A DNA stretch of 64,000 bases from UBA2589 sp965223235 (GTDB lineage: Bacteria; Gemmatimonadota; Gemmatimonadetes; Longimicrobiales; Gaopeijiaceae), in assembly GCA_965223235.1 (NCBI GenBank), contig CBDCVV010000005.1:310001-374000 (forward strand). The letters run 5' to 3'. Below are positions 41,642-50,119 of this stretch, piece by piece (positions within the stretch are counted from its first letter, which is position 1; each line of letters starts with the position of its first letter). Position numbers and translations under genes: made by a program. A model generated the notes under the pieces. The model was given only the letters and a program-made list of their open reading frames with translations, had not been told where the DNA came from and searched no databases.

Positions 41642-42816
41642 CGGTACTTCTCGATCGACTCGCGCCCCGAATCGTGGAAGAGGATGGGGCATTCCGCACG
41701 CGGATGCTCGGGATCGCGGCGGGGATGGACGACGTGATCGCCCTGGGACGAGGTGACCCCGACTTCCACACGCCGCAGCACATCGTCGATGCGGCCAAAG
41801 CCGCGCTCGATGCGAACCACCATCACTACACGGGCCCTACCGGGATCCTGCCACTTCGAGAAGCGATCGTGGAGGACCTCACCGAACGGTACGGTCTCGA
41901 CTACGGCGCCAACGAAGTCGTAGTGACGGCAGGTGCCCAAGAAGCAATCATGCTCACGATGCTGGGACTCTGCACTCCCGGTGACGACGTGCTGATCACC
42001 AGCCCGCGTTTCACCTCGTACGACACGGCAGTACGCCTCTGCGGAGGGACGCCGATTCCCGTCCCGACCTTCGAGCGCGACGACTTCGCGCTCGACGTAG
42101 CGGAGATCGAGAAGAGGATCACACCGCAAACCCGGATGTTCGTGCTGGTCTCCCCGAACAATCCCACCGGGGCCGTGACCCCGCCGGATAAGATCCGCGC
42201 GATCGCGGATCTCGCGATCCGCCACGACCTCATCATTATCGCCGATGAGATCTACGGAAGAATGATCTACGCGCCGAATGAGCACCTCTCGATCGCAACG
42301 CTTCCGGGGATGCGCGAACGGACCGTCACGCTGAACGGCTTTTCCAAGACGTACGCGATGACGGGGTGGCGCGTCGGGTACCTGGCCGCCCCGGAGGACG
42401 TCGTCGCCAAGCTGACCGAGCCCCGCCACACCCTATCCATCAACGCATGTAGCATCAGCCAGCACGCGGCGCTCGCCGCACTCGAAGGCCCGCAAGAGCC
42501 GATCGACGACATGATCGCTGCCTATGCGCGTCGCAGAGAATGGCTCATGCCAGCCCTGGATGACATCGGCTTCACCTACGGTCACCCGGGCGGCGCCTTC
42601 TACATATACACGAATGTCTCGAGCTCCGGCTTGCCCAGTCCGGACTTCTGCCTTCGACTGTTGGAGGAGACAGGCGTGATGCTCTTCCCCGGGACCATGT
42701 TTGGCGATGAAAGCACCGACTACATCCGCATCAGCTATCTCCAGCCACTTCCGATGATCCAAGAAGCGGTCACTCGCATCGCCGACTTTACTTCCTCCGC
42801 CAGGTCTTCCTCATGA
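41638..42816 (+). CDS. PLP-dependent class I/II aminotransferase (island paralogue 2)
   Basis: 392 aa starting at the ATGA overlap with the amidohydrolase. Motifs: VIALGRGDPDFHTPQHIV, HHHYTGPTGILPLREAI, SPNNPTGAVTPPDK, ADEIYGRMIYAP, NGFSKTYAMTGWRVGYLAA (Lys) and YIRISYLQP (Arg). It shares most of these blocks with the gene at 33528, so the two arms of the island carry one paralogue each. It would remove or add an amino group on a pathway intermediate. It also overlaps the following TIM-barrel gene by 4 bases. Confidence 0.9.
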   Translation: MTVLLDRLAPRIVEEDGAFRTRMLGIAAGMDDVIALGRGDPDFHTPQHIVDAAKAALDANHHHYTGPTGILPLREAIVEDLTERYGLDYGANEVVVTAGAQEAIMLTMLGLCTPGDDVLITSPRFTSYDTAVRLCGGTPIPVPTFERDDFALDVAEIEKRITPQTRMFVLVSPNNPTGAVTPPDKIRAIADLAIRHDLIIIADEIYGRMIYAPNEHLSIATLPGMRERTVTLNGFSKTYAMTGWRVGYLAAPEDVVAKLTEPRHTLSINACSISQHAALAALEGPQEPIDDMIAAYARRREWLMPALDDIGFTYGHPGGAFYIYTNVSSSGLPSPDFCLRLLEETGVMLFPGTMFGDESTDYIRISYLQPLPMIQEAVTRIADFTSSARSSS

Positions 42817-44234
42817 ACGGCAAATCGGACGACCGCTTCGTCGGGATACAGGTCAGCCCGATCAGCTTCGTGGACGAGGGCGTCGACTCGGTCCTCGACA
42901 CACTACAGAACCGGGTCGGGGTGAATGTCCTGATGCTCGGCACAGTCAGTTGGCTGGGGCTGAAGTCCGGACGATCGATCAGCCACGAGCTCGATGGCTG
43001 GCCCGACCACGGTGTTCCGGAGCCGTACCAGATGCGCGGCGGAGCCTACTTCGAGCCCGACCCGCGGTACTACACCGACACCTTCATGGCCGACTACCGG
43101 AGTCGCGATCCGGAGTTCGAGGGCCGAGACGTCTTGAAGATGGTGATCCCGGAGGCCCACGAGCGGGGGATGAAGGTGTACATCGAACTCATGGAGCCCT
43201 TCTTCAAGTATGCGGGTCACGGCTCCGCGGGGAACGTCGAGATTCCGAAGCTCGCCCAAGCAATGGAAGTCGACCTCTTCGGCCGAATCGGAGGATCCCC
43301 CTCGACATCGAATCCGGAGTACCGCCGGTGGATTCACTCGATGATCGAGGACCAGGTTCGCAATCACCCGCTCGACGGGGTCATGTGGTGCAACGAGCGC
43401 AACTCACCTCTCGATACCCTGATACAGGGCGGTGCGCCCGGAGACTTCTCCGAACCGGCCCGCCGAGAAGCGCTCGAACGCGGAATCAACGTAGAAGCGT
43501 GTCGCGATGCGATGCTGCGACTCTACGACTTCATGCAAGAAGCCGCGGCTGGGAAGCACTTCGTCGACGGGCCTCTCGTGACCTTCCTACGCGTGCTCCT
43601 CGACAACCCGATGGCGCTCGTGTGGGAGAAGTTCTGGCTCGAGCGGAATAAGGATCTGGATCGCGAGTTGTACGGCCTCGTGAAGTGGTGTAAACCCGAT
43701 CTCCCCTTCGGTCTCAACGTGTGGAACCGGAACCACTTCAACCTCATCCGACGCGCTCAGTGGCCGTGGTTGGAGCAGACGCGCTACGCCGACTTCGTGA
43801 AGCCGATCACGTACCAACATCAGGCTGGGGAAGTCTGGACGAGAGAACTCGGCTTCCTCCGGACGACTATTCTCCGGGACTTCGAACCCGACGAGGCTAC
43901 CCGAGCTCTCTTCCGCATCTTGGGGATTAACGAGGCGGCCTACGCCGACCTCGTTGCCACCGGAATGGATCCCGATACCTACGTACACGGGCAGTGTGTG
44001 GATGCGGTCCGCGGGGTCGACGGGAAAGCAGCGGTCTATATGGGGATCGGTGTGGACGCCCCTCGGACCCGACCCGAAACGGCCAAGTGCTCGAAGGACA
44101 TCGTATACCGATCCGTGATGGCGACGTACCGCGCAGGCGGCGACGGCGTCGTTCTCTCACCGAACTATGCCTCGATGCATCTCTCACATCTCGACGGTGT
44201 CGCCGAAGCTCTCGACGAGCTCGGACTCCGGTGA
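42813..44234 (+). CDS. Uncharacterised TIM-barrel, glycosidase-like protein
   Basis: 473 aa without signal peptide. I do not recognise a named family. The pattern of strands and helices fits a (beta/alpha)8 barrel of the glycoside-hydrolase type: VGVNVLMLGTVSW, EAHERGMKVYIELMEP, DQVRNHPLDGVMWCNERNSP, WCKPDLPFGLNVWNR, DFVKPITYQHQAGE and AVYMGIGVDAP. Acidic residues at strand ends (CNERN, ELMEP) could be catalytic. It is overlapped by the aminotransferase on one side and is followed at once by the importer ATPases. It may act on a sugar-like part of the imported substrate, or simply bind it. Confidence 0.6.
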   Translation: MNGKSDDRFVGIQVSPISFVDEGVDSVLDTLQNRVGVNVLMLGTVSWLGLKSGRSISHELDGWPDHGVPEPYQMRGGAYFEPDPRYYTDTFMADYRSRDPEFEGRDVLKMVIPEAHERGMKVYIELMEPFFKYAGHGSAGNVEIPKLAQAMEVDLFGRIGGSPSTSNPEYRRWIHSMIEDQVRNHPLDGVMWCNERNSPLDTLIQGGAPGDFSEPARREALERGINVEACRDAMLRLYDFMQEAAAGKHFVDGPLVTFLRVLLDNPMALVWEKFWLERNKDLDRELYGLVKWCKPDLPFGLNVWNRNHFNLIRRAQWPWLEQTRYADFVKPITYQHQAGEVWTRELGFLRTTILRDFEPDEATRALFRILGINEAAYADLVATGMDPDTYVHGQCVDAVRGVDGKAAVYMGIGVDAPRTRPETAKCSKDIVYRSVMATYRAGGDGVVLSPNYASMHLSHLDGVAEALDELGLR

Positions 44235-44241
44235 CGACTCA

Positions 44242-45252
44242 GTGAGCGAGGCGCCCCTCCTCCAGGTACGGGAGCTCCAAACGAGCTTTGTCTTCAGTCG
44301 ACGTCCGCCGATCGTGGCCGTCGATGGCGTCGGTTTTTCTGTCGAGGCGGGCGAGACCCTCGCGATCGTCGGTGAGAGTGGATCAGGGAAGTCTGTGACG
44401 GCCCTCTCGATCATGCAGCTCCTCCCCCGTCGGATCGGACAGATCACGGGCGGATCCATTGAGCTCCGAGGGCGCGAGCTGACCAAGCTCTCGAAAGAGG
44501 AAATGCGAGGGGTACGCGGCCGGGAGATCGGGATGATCTTCCAGGAACCGATGACCAGCTTGAACCCAGTCCACACCGTGGGCACTCAGATCGCTGAAGT
44601 TCTCGTCGAGCACCAGGGTCTCACGAAGACTGAGGCTCGCTCCCGAGCGATCGAAATGCTCGAACGGGTTGGAATTCCGGAGCCTTCGAAACGAGTCGAC
44701 GCTCACCCGCATGAGATGTCCGGGGGCATGCGCCAGCGTGCGATGATCGCGATGGCCCTAGCGTGCAGTCCGGGGCTCCTCATCGCGGACGAACCGACGA
44801 CGGCCCTCGACGTCACAATCCAGGCGCAGATTCTCGACCTCATGGCCGAGCTCCAAGGAGAGCTCGGGATGGCCATCATCTTCATCACCCACGACCTCGG
44901 TGTCGTCGCCCAGATCGCGCGTCGCGTCGTCGTGATGTACGCCGGGCAGGTCGTGGAATCCGGGCCGGTCGAGGAGATCTTCGCCCGACCTCGCATGCCG
45001 TACACCGCCGGTCTGCTCGCTTCCATTCCTCGGCTGGGGAGCGCAAGCAAGGGCGGACATCTGAGAACGATCCCTGGGCAAGTCGCCTCGACCGCCGAAG
45101 TACCGCCGGGGTGTCGCTTCGCACCCCGATGCGCGCACGCAGTCCCGGCCTGCTCCACGAACCCGCCGCCGCTCGAAAGCGTAGCCGCAGGACACGAAGC
45201 TCGGTGCCACAGGTGGCGCGAGTTGGACCTCAGCAACACTGAGGCCCAATGA
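44242..45252 (+). CDS. Dpp/Opp-type ABC transporter ATP-binding protein (DppD-like)
   Basis: 336 aa from GTG 44242, 7 bp after the TIM-barrel stop; an ATG further upstream would overlap that gene. Walker A is GESGSGKSVT, signature MSGGMRQRAMIAMALA, Walker B GLLIADEPTTALD, and the H-loop FITHDLGVV. The C-terminal oligopeptide/dipeptide extension with its Cys cluster (CRFAPRCAHAVPAC) is the fingerprint of DppD/OppD. It pairs with the next gene to energise the permeases encoded at 25494 and 26405 in the divergent arm. Confidence 0.94.
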   Translation: MSEAPLLQVRELQTSFVFSRRPPIVAVDGVGFSVEAGETLAIVGESGSGKSVTALSIMQLLPRRIGQITGGSIELRGRELTKLSKEEMRGVRGREIGMIFQEPMTSLNPVHTVGTQIAEVLVEHQGLTKTEARSRAIEMLERVGIPEPSKRVDAHPHEMSGGMRQRAMIAMALACSPGLLIADEPTTALDVTIQAQILDLMAELQGELGMAIIFITHDLGVVAQIARRVVVMYAGQVVESGPVEEIFARPRMPYTAGLLASIPRLGSASKGGHLRTIPGQVASTAEVPPGCRFAPRCAHAVPACSTNPPPLESVAAGHEARCHRWRELDLSNTEAQ

Positions 45253-46217
45253 GCGAGGCACTCCTCAAGGTCGAAGAGCTGGTCAAACGCTTTCCGGTGC
45301 GAGGGGGAGCTTTGAATCGGGTCGTCGATCAGGTACAGGCGGTCAGCGGTGTCACGTTCGAGGTCCGTCGAGGAGAGGTACTCGGTCTCGTCGGCGAGAG
45401 CGGCTCGGGTAAGACCACGATCGGCCGTCTCGTCCTTCGCCTCGAAGAACCGACGTCCGGCCGCATCACGTTCGACGGCACGGATATCCTTTCGCTTTCG
45501 AAGAAGGAGATGCGTCGCTTCCGGAAGAGGATGCAAATCATCTTCCAGGACCCGTACGCGAGCCTGAACCCCCGAGAGAGCGTGCGCACGGTGATCGGAC
45601 ACGCGCTGGCCCTTCATGACATCGGATCGCCTGCCTCGAGAGAGGATCGCGCTATCGAACTCATGCGGCAGGTCGGCCTCTCCCCCGACCAGTTGGATCG
45701 CTTCCCCCACGAATTCTCGGGAGGCCAGCGCCAACGCATCGGGATCGCTAGGGCACTCGCGGTGAACCCCGACTTCCTCGTAGCCGACGAGCCCGTCTCA
45801 GCGCTCGACGTGTCGATCCAAGCGCAGGTCATCAACCTGCTGTCCGACCTGAAGGACGAACTCGACCTCACCATGCTCTTCATCGCGCATGACCTCGCAG
45901 TCGTAGAGCATATCTGCGACCGGGTGCTCGTGATGTACCTGGGGAAGATTATGGAGGTTGCCCCGGCAAGCTCGCTCTACTCGTCACCGAACCATCCCTA
46001 CACGGACGCGCTTCTCTCCGCTGTCCCCGTGCCGGACCCCGGGAAGCAGCGGAAGCGGACGGTGCTGGTCGGCGACATCCCGAGTCCCCTGGACCCGCCA
46101 TCTGGATGTGTTTTCAGGAGCCGGTGTCCTCGGGCTGAGGCGATTTGTGCGCAGCAAACGCCCGAGCTGAAGCAGGTCGGACCGGATCACTTCAGTGCGT
46201 GTCACCTGACGACGTAG
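45249..46217 (+). CDS. Dpp/Opp-type ABC transporter ATP-binding protein (DppF-like)
   Basis: 322 aa, overlapping the DppD-like gene by 4 bases. Walker A GESGSGKTTIG, signature FSGGQRQRIGIARALA, Walker B DFLVADEPVSALD and H-loop FIAHDLAVV. The N-terminus is DppF/OppF-like (VEELVKRFPVRGG) and the C-terminus has the Cys-containing extension (CVFRSRCPRAEAIC). It completes the heterodimeric ATPase. No other binding protein is seen nearby on this strand, supporting a partnership with the receptor at 27448. Confidence 0.94.
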   Translation: MSEALLKVEELVKRFPVRGGALNRVVDQVQAVSGVTFEVRRGEVLGLVGESGSGKTTIGRLVLRLEEPTSGRITFDGTDILSLSKKEMRRFRKRMQIIFQDPYASLNPRESVRTVIGHALALHDIGSPASREDRAIELMRQVGLSPDQLDRFPHEFSGGQRQRIGIARALAVNPDFLVADEPVSALDVSIQAQVINLLSDLKDELDLTMLFIAHDLAVVEHICDRVLVMYLGKIMEVAPASSLYSSPNHPYTDALLSAVPVPDPGKQRKRTVLVGDIPSPLDPPSGCVFRSRCPRAEAICAQQTPELKQVGPDHFSACHLTT

Positions 46218-46225
46218 GGGGCGCG

Positions 46226-48166
46226 TTGGACGGTCTGATCGAGCGGTTCCGTGATAGACATCTGATCCGTTGGGGCATCGGATACGCCGCCGGGGCTTGG
46301 GCCTTCTTACAGGTCCTCGACTTTCTGGCCGAGACGTTCGATCTGGGGACCGGGGTCGTTCGGGGGGCTACGATCGTTCTGACGATGGGGTTCTTCGTCG
46401 TCCTCGTCGTAGCTTGGTTTCACGGCGAACGCGGCCGGCAGAAGGTCACATGGGCGGAGGTGGCGATTCTGGCCGTCATCATGTTGCTCACTGTGGTGGG
46501 ACTGAGGGTCCTTGTATCAGACCCACGCTCGAACGAAGCCCCCGCAGCGGCCGACACACCGAGCATCGCGGTCCTTCCGTTCGTCAACTTCTCACCGGAT
46601 CCGGCCGACGCGTATCTGGCCGGTGGTCTCACGGAGGAGATCACCTCGCAGCTGAGTCGCGTAGATGGTATCCGTGTGCTGAACCGAGTCGCCGTGGAAC
46701 GAGTCGCCGTGATGGGGCTCCCTCTCGACAGCGTCGCAAGGCAACTGGGGGCTCGATCGTTCCTCTCCGGGAGTGTCCGGAAGGACGGCGAAGCGGTGCG
46801 AATCTCGGCCGCGCTCGTCGATGCGGCGACCAACGCGAACACGTGGGAAGATTCCTTCGACCGGTCTCTGTCCGACGTCTTCGAGATGCAAACGGAGATC
46901 GCCCTGTCCATCGCCACTTCACTTCGCCGACAGCTCGGGGAGTCGGAGGTATCGGACCTGACGGAGGCTCCTACGACAAGCCCCGTTGCGTATGACTTGT
47001 ATCTCCGGGCGGGCGCTCTGCGAGGCAACATTCCCGAGGAGGCGCGCTCCGCCATCGCTCTTCTGAAGGCCGCGCTCGCAGCGGACTCACTCTACGTCGA
47101 TGCCTGGGCCGAGCTCGGATGGAAGTACACCTGGCTGGTCCGGCTCGGCGATGAGAACGCCGGAGACAGCGCGCTGGCGTTCACGCGTCGCGCAGTCGAA
47201 CTGGAGCCGACGTCCACGCGAGCTCTCTCCCTGTTGGGTGGAGCGCTTCAGGCGGTGGGATTGATTCAGGAAGCGATGAGCACGTGGGAGGAGGGACTGC
47301 GCCTGGATCCGGGCAACGCCCTGTTCGCGCCCGACTATTCGTACTTCTTGTCCGTAGCCGGCCAAGAAGCACTCGGCTTGGATCTCTCACTCCAGGCCGT
47401 TGGCGACGATCCTGGTGATCCGAATCTCTGGTGGCACTCTGTGGCTCCGCTTCGACCACTCGATCGGCGCCGAGCGAGTGCCTGGCTCGAGCTGGGTAGG
47501 GCGACCGCGGGCACCTTTTCACGGCTCACCGTTAGCGAGATGTGGTTCTCGCTCGAGGAAGGTCGGCCGGATACGGCCGTGCTCTTGGCGGACTCCGTAC
47601 TCGACGCGTATCCGGGTGAACCCGAGGTCACGAACGCCGCGGCCGTCGTCCTGCTACTCGTTGGAGAGCCCGAGCGCACAACGGAACTGCTCGCCACGTC
47701 CGCGCGACTGTTCCCCGATCAAGGCATCATCTGGTTACCTCTTACCGTCGGCGAGACATTCGCGATGGCGCTCCACCAAACGGGACGCACGACCGAGGCG
47801 TTGGCTCTATTCGAAGCCGCTGAACGGCGCGGTCGGGCTGCCCTAGAGCGAGGGGAGACGGATCCGCACCTGTTCGTCAGACTAGCCGGCCTACACGCCG
47901 TACAGGGCGACTCGGACGGAGCGCTAGTGGCACTTCAGCGTGCCGCAGAGCTGGGGTATCGTCGGCCGGGGTGGATGATGTTGAACCCGTTCTTCGAGTC
48001 GATTCGCGACGAGCCGACCTTCGGCGCGATCTTGGAGCGCATGGAGGGTGACCTGGAGTTACAACGAGCCCAGGCGGAGGAATCTGGTGCGTTCGCACTC
48101 ATCGACGCCGTTCTCGCGGGTGCGGATCCGCGAGGACTCTATCGGCCGGAGGGGATAGGTCGGTAG
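46226..48166 (+). CDS. Membrane protein with FlgO/TolB-like domain and TPR repeats
   Basis: 646 aa from TTG 46226, chosen because AGGGGG sits just upstream; GTG 46199 is possible but overlaps the ATPase gene. About three N-terminal transmembrane helices (WGIGYAAGAWAFLQVLDFL, ATIVLTMGFFVVLVVAWF, VAILAVIMLLTVVGL) are followed by a FlgO-like domain (SIAVLPFVNFSPDPADAYLAGGLTEEITSQLSRVDGIRVLNR). Residues 250-620 are helical TPR-like repeats (SAIALLKAALAADSLYVDAWAELGW, AVELEPTSTRALSLLGGAL). This layout is common as a signalling or scaffold protein in Acidobacteriota and Gemmatimonadota, often fused to a kinase or cyclase domain, which is missing here. Function unknown. Confidence 0.8.
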   Translation: MDGLIERFRDRHLIRWGIGYAAGAWAFLQVLDFLAETFDLGTGVVRGATIVLTMGFFVVLVVAWFHGERGRQKVTWAEVAILAVIMLLTVVGLRVLVSDPRSNEAPAAADTPSIAVLPFVNFSPDPADAYLAGGLTEEITSQLSRVDGIRVLNRVAVERVAVMGLPLDSVARQLGARSFLSGSVRKDGEAVRISAALVDAATNANTWEDSFDRSLSDVFEMQTEIALSIATSLRRQLGESEVSDLTEAPTTSPVAYDLYLRAGALRGNIPEEARSAIALLKAALAADSLYVDAWAELGWKYTWLVRLGDENAGDSALAFTRRAVELEPTSTRALSLLGGALQAVGLIQEAMSTWEEGLRLDPGNALFAPDYSYFLSVAGQEALGLDLSLQAVGDDPGDPNLWWHSVAPLRPLDRRRASAWLELGRATAGTFSRLTVSEMWFSLEEGRPDTAVLLADSVLDAYPGEPEVTNAAAVVLLLVGEPERTTELLATSARLFPDQGIIWLPLTVGETFAMALHQTGRTTEALALFEAAERRGRAALERGETDPHLFVRLAGLHAVQGDSDGALVALQRAAELGYRRPGWMMLNPFFESIRDEPTFGAILERMEGDLELQRAQAEESGAFALIDAVLAGADPRGLYRPEGIGR

Positions 48167-48171
48167 GATCC

Positions 48172-49074
48172 TCAGCCCGTCGGATCCACCGCCCGGTACG
48201 CGTCGATCACCGCTCGCTCTCCGTCCACGCCCGGACGAGAGTTTCCGTGCTCCATCCCGAGGATGCCGCGGAAGCCCTTCTCGTGGATGTGCTGGAAGAC
48301 GTTGGCATAATTGATCTCGCCCGTGGTCGGCTCCCGACGTCCGGGATTGTCGCCGATCTGGAAGTAGGCGATCTCGTCCCACGCGGCGTCGATGTTCGGA
48401 ATGAGGTTCCCTTCCGTGATCTGCTGGTGGTACAGGTCGTCTAAGATCTTGCACGCGGGGCTATCGACAGCGCGGCAGATCTGATACGCCTGCGGCATAC
48501 CCTTCAGGAAGAGCCCTGGGTGGTTTCGAGGGTTGAGGGGTTCCAACACCATCACGAGTCCGTGCGGCTCAAGAATGTCCGATGCGCGCCGCAGCGACTC
48601 CACGACGTTCGCGGTCTGGTAATCGAGGTGCAGACTCAAGTCGACGTGCCCAGGAACGACGGTCATCCACGTCGCGTTGACCCGCTTCGCGACCTCGACC
48701 GACTCTCGGATCTCGCGAAGAAACTCCTCTCGCTTCTCCTCGTCTCCGCTCGCGAGGTTCGGCTCATTCCAATGGATGGTGTGCGCCACGAAGACGCCCA
48801 TCCGCATGTTGAGACGAGCCATCTCCGACGCGATCCGCTCCTGATCGGCTACGGAGCGCCCCTTCATCCCGTTGTCCTCGAGCGACCGGAAGCCTTGATC
48901 CGTCATGAAGCGTAGCTGATCGATCAGATCATCCCCCGCGCTTTGCGCGAACATCCCGAAGTGGGGTGCGAAGTCGGCCGTGAAGGCATCAGTTCGCGCG
49001 ACGCTACTCCAGTCACCGAGTGCAGCGGCGGCGCCACCGGCGCCCGCGACGCCCAGGAAGTTCCTACGATCCAT
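48172..49074 (-). CDS. Tat-exported xylose-isomerase-like TIM-barrel (hydroxypyruvate isomerase type)
   Basis: 300 aa. Residues 1-28 are a Tat signal (MDRRNFLGVAGAGGAAAALG). The barrel follows with family blocks FMTDQGFRSLEDNGMKG, VNATWMTVVPGHVDLSLH, GLVMVLEPLNPRNHPGLFL (metal Glu), DDLYHQQITEGNLI, YFQIGDNPGRREPTTGEINY and ILGMEHGNSRPG (second Glu). Relatives isomerise hydroxypyruvate or small sugars, but export is unusual. It overlaps apbE by 11 bases and ends the six-gene minus operon, converging on the FlgO/TPR gene with 5 bp between stops. Confidence 0.85.
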   Translation of the reverse strand: MDRRNFLGVAGAGGAAAALGDWSSVARTDAFTADFAPHFGMFAQSAGDDLIDQLRFMTDQGFRSLEDNGMKGRSVADQERIASEMARLNMRMGVFVAHTIHWNEPNLASGDEEKREEFLREIRESVEVAKRVNATWMTVVPGHVDLSLHLDYQTANVVESLRRASDILEPHGLVMVLEPLNPRNHPGLFLKGMPQAYQICRAVDSPACKILDDLYHQQITEGNLIPNIDAAWDEIAYFQIGDNPGRREPTTGEINYANVFQHIHEKGFRGILGMEHGNSRPGVDGERAVIDAYRAVDPTG

Positions 49075-50101
49075 CGGGTACCTCTGTCGAATGCGTGCGC
49101 ACGAGTCCGTCCGGTTCCGAGAGGAGGAGCGTACCCGGTGCGGCTCCTTCCGTCCATGTGTCGCGTCCTTCGACCCACGCCCAAACGTCTTCCAGATCGC
49201 GCATGAGCGCTCTCCCTTTATCGGGCGTCATCACCGAAAGAGACGACGCGAGCGCGTCCGCGGTCGTGGCATCGCGTGCGATCACCGTCACTGTGGGGGC
49301 GTCGACAACGCCCAAGCCGGAGGCCGGGTCGACAATGTGGGAGTAGCGTACGCCGGCGATGTCGAGATGTCGCTCCGCGTCCCCTGATGTCGCGATCGCG
49401 GCTTCTGCGAGCACGGCCGCCTCACCGTTGGGCATGGCAATCTTCCACCCGGCCTGGCCTGGGGGGGCATGACCCGCAGCGATGTCGCCACCGGCGTCCA
49501 CGAACGCCACTCCGAAGCCGTACTCATCCATGACCCCGAGCGCCACGTCGGCGGCGTACCCCTTGGCGATTCCCCCGAGATCCAGCGCCATGTCACTTCG
49601 GAGGAAGCGCACACTGTTCTCGTCGCCGGCCACATCCAGTCCCCTCCACCCGACCGAGGACTGCGCCCGTGCGAGGCGCTCCGGCTGAGGCAACGCTCCT
49701 CGCCTAGCAGACCACCGCCACAAACGACTCACAGGGCCGACCGTGACGTCGAACGCGCCGTCCGTCCGTGACGACCATTCTCGGGCCCGCTCGAGGATCG
49801 AGCGTGTGTCCGGCGCCACCGGTTCCCACACACCGGCCGCAGCGCTCGAGAGCCGAGCGATCTCGGAGTCCGCACGGTAGTCGGAGAAGAGTGAGTCGAG
49901 GTATGCGACCTTCGCGAAGGCAGCCTCGGAGGCGACGCTAACCGCATCGCGATCCGCTCCATAGGCGACGATCCGAAACGTCGTCCCCATGTGTTCGGAT
50001 TCGAATGTGAAGCGCGCGAGCTGGTCCGGCTGGACCCCGGCGCCGATCGACCACCCGAGGCCCACGGCTAGGATTGCACCAGTGCTGAGCACCACCTTCA
50101 C
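49064..50101 (-). CDS. apbE: FAD:protein FMN transferase (ApbE family)
   Basis: 345 aa with an N-terminal signal or anchor (VVLSTGAILAVGLGWSIGAG). Family blocks: HMGTTFRIVAYGAD, LDSLFSDYRADSEIARLS, TDGAFDVTVGPVSRLWRW, ALDLGGIAKGYAADVAL, FVDAGGDIAAGHAPPGQAGWKIA, AIATSGDAERHLDIAGVRYSHIVDPASG. The Mg-binding Asp/Thr region near the C-terminus is VIARDATTADALASS. ApbE attaches FMN to Thr residues of exported or membrane proteins. No obvious flavinylation target is recognised next to it; the Tat proteins of the same operon are candidates only by position. Confidence 0.92.
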   Translation of the reverse strand: MKVVLSTGAILAVGLGWSIGAGVQPDQLARFTFESEHMGTTFRIVAYGADRDAVSVASEAAFAKVAYLDSLFSDYRADSEIARLSSAAAGVWEPVAPDTRSILERAREWSSRTDGAFDVTVGPVSRLWRWSARRGALPQPERLARAQSSVGWRGLDVAGDENSVRFLRSDMALDLGGIAKGYAADVALGVMDEYGFGVAFVDAGGDIAAGHAPPGQAGWKIAMPNGEAAVLAEAAIATSGDAERHLDIAGVRYSHIVDPASGLGVVDAPTVTVIARDATTADALASSLSVMTPDKGRALMRDLEDVWAWVEGRDTWTEGAAPGTLLLSEPDGLVRTHSTEVPDGS

Positions 50102-50119
50102 GTACTGGGTCTCGCGAGA

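Noticed and set aside
40478..41692. 404-codon minus-strand frame
   Set aside because: Full antisense shadow of the amidohydrolase, whose binuclear metal motifs are all intact on the plus strand.
41317..42429. 370-codon minus-strand frame
   Set aside because: Antisense shadow of the amidohydrolase end and the class I aminotransferase; no recognisable domain.
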